NCBI GenBank assembly: GCA_973895155.1
Contig: OZ316898.1
Location: 8,308,001-8,372,000 of the forward strand
Origin: Marsupella aquatica
Taxonomy: Eukaryota > Marchantiophyta
Direction: 5' to 3'
DNA: 64,000 bases
Position 1 is the stretch's first letter. Every line of letters begins with the position of its first letter. Positions 60,824-64,000 of this stretch are shown in pieces. Made by a program: the position numbers and the translations under genes. Below the pieces are notes generated by a model that did not search any database, had not been told where the DNA came from, and saw only the letters and a list, made by a program, of their open reading frames with translations.

Positions 60824-61864
60824 TCATAAAACATACTCATCATTGAGTAAATCAGCTTCTCCATCAGCCCTAGCCACATTTGCCGATGAAGTTTCCGCTG
60901 CCTTTCCCTTACAGTCTCGCTTGAAGTGTCCAACTTGGTTGCACTTCCAACATGTCACCTGCCTCCTCTGAGGGGATTTATCCTTGGACTTAGATCTGGA
61001 TTTAGATCTAAACTGGGTTCTACGGTCCCCAGTTGGTCGCTGCATACCCCTCCCACGGTTAACATTGAGGGCAGCACCAGATGACGAAGGCTGTGATGTG
61101 ATGTGCATCTTCTGCTGAAGATCATCACTAAGCAGAGAACTTACCACGTCATTATATGAAATGGTATCCCTATCACGATGCAACAACACTCGTGATAGGG
61201 ACTGGTAAGATGGAGGCAATGAACTAAGAAGCTGCAGAGCCTTCGTCTCATCATTCAAAGTCTCCCCAAGGTTTTCCAAGTCAACGACCATGTCGTTGAA
61301 AGCATCCACATGGTCTTGCAACTTTGTGTCGGATTCCTTCATCCTGAAACTCATGAGTTTGTAGGAAGTGTAGAGCCGGTTCGACAACTCCTTGCGGTGA
61401 TACTTGCTCTGCAATTCCGCAAACAAGGACATGCAATCCTTATGTGCACCCAACTGCTTGATGATGGGAGGCATGAGATAGAGTGTAACACACCACACTC
61501 CCTGCTCCTGCATGCGGTCCCATTGTTTCTCATCAACATCGTCTTCACGAGGGCTCAGCAGTTGGCCCATCCCTGACGCATAGAGCACTCCCTTCACCTG
61601 CTTCTCCCATAGCAAGTAGTCAGAGCGCCCATCATACTTTGTCACTTCATACTTGGGTCCCCCAAGCTTGAAAGTCCCCATCTTCTTCTTTGGCACTACC
61701 GTGAGCTCCGGTAGTAGTACTGCTTCCTCCACCACACGCCGCACCGGCGATGGTATCGGTGTCACGTGCTCTTCCTCCTGCTCCTCTCTCTGCCCCTGAA
61801 ACCGCCGCGGTGATCCTCGTGCTTCAAGTTCCATGTCTTCAAAAAATTCCTCCGAATCACTCAT
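60824..61864 (-). CDS. copia gag
   Basis: 346 residues from the first methionine at 61864. A highly acidic N-terminus is followed by the gag core of the UBN2 type (KYDGRSDYLLWEKQVKGVL, LQDHVDAFNDMVVDLENLG, ALQLLSSLPPSYQSL), a basic Arg/Ser/Lys-rich stretch, and one CCHC zinc knuckle (CWKCNQVGHFKRDC, residues 305-318). It ends ...DEYVL at an in-frame TGA. In most copia elements the frame would continue into protease, so the stop may be a decay mutation. Confidence 0.93.
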   Translation of the reverse strand: MSDSEEFFEDMELEARGSPRRFQGQREEQEEEHVTPIPSPVRRVVEEAVLLPELTVVPKKKMGTFKLGGPKYEVTKYDGRSDYLLWEKQVKGVLYASGMGQLLSPREDDVDEKQWDRMQEQGVWCVTLYLMPPIIKQLGAHKDCMSLFAELQSKYHRKELSNRLYTSYKLMSFRMKESDTKLQDHVDAFNDMVVDLENLGETLNDETKALQLLSSLPPSYQSLSRVLLHRDRDTISYNDVVSSLLSDDLQQKMHITSQPSSSGAALNVNRGRGMQRPTGDRRTQFRSKSRSKSKDKSPQRRQVTCWKCNQVGHFKRDCKGKAAETSSANVARADGEADLLNDEYVL

Positions 61865-62995
61865 ATGAGAAAATCACAAAAATTGTTGTTTTTCACAACT
61901 TCTCAAAAACTCGAAACTCAACACCGCCGCGTAGCCCACAAAGCTAGGAGTCCAATACTGAAAACCGAAATCAAAATCGAAATTTGACGGAAAAGTTATT
62001 CAAATTTCGGTCGAGGTGGGTAAAACCTTGGGAAACTCCCCCATTTTGACCACCTCAGGGAATAACCGAAATGCCAAGTACAACCCGTTGTCGGAATTAC
62101 GATGTGATTGGTGCGCCGCGTTGCCAATTTCAATGGCTACGACCTCGCCAAAAAATAACCAAAAAAGTTACCGTTTGACGGATGAAATCTTTGTCGGACG
62201 GTCAAAAAATAGCTCTCTGGTTTTTTGGAATATTCTATGACCCTTGTACAGGCCCTGTGGGAATTTTGGAAGAACAATCGAGGGGCTGACACGTGTCCTC
62301 GAACCCCCAAAACCCCCTACCACCCTTCGTCGTCGAAATCTGGTCGCGCGCGCAGAAAATACACACGGCAGAATGTACCCCTCGACACCAAACGCAAGAT
62401 ATCTCACTTGGGTTTTGATGAAATCAAGATCTGATTTCAGATTTGGAAACTAGACTTCGAGGCGGTGAAGATCGATATAAGAAGCACCCAAAACGAGGAA
62501 AGAACGAGGGAGAAAAAAATTGGTAAAGATGACAGATTTCTCTCAATTGCCATAGCCAATTTCGAATCAGTTTTTCAAAGAGAAAAAATGGTACCTTGTC
62601 AACAACGAATGTTGATCAATTGCACTTGGTGCCGTCACCAATCCAACAAGGTAATTGATTTTGCTTAGCCTTCCTCTTTGCATCAAAGAGCCAATCCCGG
62701 ACTCAAAACAATCGTCTTGCCTCAATCTCTCCGTTGAGTCAAAACACTTGACGCTTCTCCCTCCGAGTCGATTGCCAACTTTCTTCACAAAATCCAGAAC
62801 GACGAAAACTTAGATCTCTCTGCACCACGAGCTCCGTTCAGCGATTTCTTCACACCGTTAGAAAGCTCTTGCCCCGATCTATCCGTTGAGCCCATAAACT
62901 CCAAGTTCCATGCGACGGAACTCCGGGAAATCCACCGACACTCAACGCTGGAAAAACCGTAATGAAATCCCGTCACGAACACACGTCACCTCCCA
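61865..62995 (-). other. copia leader between primer-binding site and gag
   Basis: About 1.1 kb without a frame matching a retroelement protein. It would carry the 5' untranslated region and packaging signals. No further structure is supported. Confidence 0.6.
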
Positions 62996-62998
62996 AGC

Positions 62999-63012
62999 AT
63001 GCTCTGATACCA
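62999..63012 (-). other. Primer-binding site, initiator-tRNA-Met type
   Basis: On the minus strand TGGTATCAGAGCAT begins two bases after the 5' LTR. TGGTATCAGAGC is the well-known complement of the plant initiator methionine tRNA 3' end used by most plant copia elements. Confidence 0.93.
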
Positions 63013-63014
63013 AT

Positions 63015-63435
63015 TGTTGAGCATAGACGACGATCGCAACGGCAAGCCCATGAACCATCCAACGCACAATAGTCGACACAAGAGATACGTGGTTCACCTC
63101 CTTGAGGCTACGTCCACGGGAACACACAAGAGAGCTTTACTGAACTCTAAGCCCGTCAGCTATACCGAGTCTCCACAGTGTAAGCTCTCCCTATCTCTCA
63201 AGTGGCTCCATAACAATGAGCCTTGGTTCTACCTCTCCAAGCACACATGCCTCTTATGATATAGTGTGCAACTTAGTTGTACCTAACCACATAGTTGTAC
63301 CTAATCACGTAGTTGTACCTAACCACATAGTTGTACCTAATCACGTAGTTGTACCTAACCACGTAGTTGTACCAACCCACGTTGTTGTACCAACCACGTC
63401 ATACCTAACCTAGACGTAAGAGTAAATACCCAACA
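63015..63435 (-). repeat. 5' LTR (421 bp)
   Basis: The partner of 56922-57360, shorter by exactly one 18-bp unit (five instead of six typical units at 63273-63365). Otherwise nearly identical. It should carry the element's promoter; no TATA box was chosen with confidence. Confidence 0.96.
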
Positions 63436-63440
63436 ATTTT

Positions 63441-64000
63441 CCCCACTTTACCCTAAACCCCTTTGATCAAAGAAGTGGGGAAAATAGGATGACCAATATG
63501 CAATAATTTTGCTTGTAAATAGCACTTGACACATGCATTCCAGTGAGTGTTGGAAGTGGGAACCTAGTCAAGGGTGAAGGTATGTTCGGAGGGGGTTAGC
63601 ACTGGCAATCATGAGCTTCCATGTGTCTGCGAATGAACCACATGTCATCTCGGGTTAGTATAGTAGACATAAAGCAACCCATATCTGAAATGGGGGAAAC
63701 CTGATCATTTTAGTAGTTTTGGGGCCAGGTTAGTACCTTTGAGTAGTTTTGGGGACAGTGTTACAAACCCAGTTGCAAAAAACAGATAAAACAGTTTTTC
63801 ATTCATTTGTCTCACACCCCCAAACAACTAGAGGTGTCGAAACTGGAGACTAAGATCATAAAGACAGGAAACCCCATAAAACCAAAGAGCCACCCCCAAA
63901 CAACTCAGTCCCATACAATAACAAAGGAACTAAAGCCATTCTCTGCAGTAAACTGATTAGAACCGGGATAGTCGGGCCCTTCACAGCATGGTTTTTTCCC
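63441..64000. other. Intergenic flank right of the copia element
   Basis: No gene recognised. The words tagttttggggccaggttag and tagttttggggacagtgtta (63711-63765) resemble the end motif of element family D. The last ~150 bases (aaccaaagagccacccccaa ... ggaactaaagccattctc) resemble dispersed sequences near 31330-31430 and 3960-4060, probably a retroelement 3' part. Confidence 0.4.

Larger units (their letters stand above)
56922..63435 (-). mobile_element. Ty1/copia LTR retrotransposon, full length, coding frame broken
   Basis: A complete element on the minus strand: 5' LTR at 63015-63435, primer-binding site, ~1.1-kb leader, gag, protease, integrase, reverse transcriptase and RNase H, polypurine tract, 3' LTR at 56922-57360. 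A 5-bp duplication ATTTT flanks it (56917-56921 and 63436-63440). Integrase before reverse transcriptase defines the copia order. The LTRs start TGTTG and end CAACA and differ by only a few bases plus one 18-bp repeat unit, so insertion was recent. Gag and pol share one reading frame, which is interrupted by two in-frame stops (TGA after gag; TAG between protease and integrase). Probably non-autonomous now. Confidence 0.97.

Overview
The window is nuclear DNA from a land plant. Four plant-type, intron-rich genes, all on the minus strand, sit in repeat-rich intergenic DNA with a Ty1/copia retrotransposon and several non-autonomous DNA transposons. The lineage cannot be fixed from sequence alone. 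The genes align with angiosperm homologues but are diverged, so a non-angiosperm plant (spore-bearing or gymnosperm) is possible; this is inference only. No prokaryotic operons, CRISPR arrays, rRNA genes or convincing tRNA genes were seen.

Layout. 1-7.1 kb: intergenic, with an intact hAT-type MITE (1992-2278), local duplications and an inverted repeat. 7.1-14.3 kb: a RIF1-like gene (replication timing / telomere-associated factor), 5' end not found, with one GC-AG intron and one frame problem. 14.8-18.3 kb: an array of ~52-bp satellite units split by two copies of an unclassified element that carries a decaying minisatellite; one copy also holds a LINE-like zinc-binding fragment. 19.85-21.63 kb: a decayed MITE split by a ~1.5-kb terminal-inverted-repeat element with its own 22-bp minisatellite and a gene-like fragment. 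24.1-25.2 kb: a third copy of the minisatellite element. 26.5-29.1 kb: a complete three-exon Shewanella-like protein phosphatase gene (SLP2 type). 33.66-43.07 kb: a complete importin-7/8-type nuclear import receptor gene (SAD2-like). All 22 exons join in phase to 1043 codons plus stop. Four degenerate ~150-bp repeats lie directly upstream of its start. 48.8-49.4 and 55.2-55.9 kb: two copies of another inverted-repeat family, the second containing a MITE insertion. 51.2-53.0 kb: a DNAJC28-like (DUF1992) gene whose 3' exon was not found. 56.92-63.44 kb: a complete but stop-interrupted Ty1/copia element on the minus strand, with nearly identical LTRs and a 5-bp target duplication.

The host genes are housekeeping functions (genome maintenance, organellar phosphatase, nuclear import, organellar chaperone-like protein) and show no common pathway. 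I found no convincing new molecular system. The most interesting material is the layered transposon history: nested insertions with recoverable target duplications, and an element family built from a short repeat that degenerates along its length.
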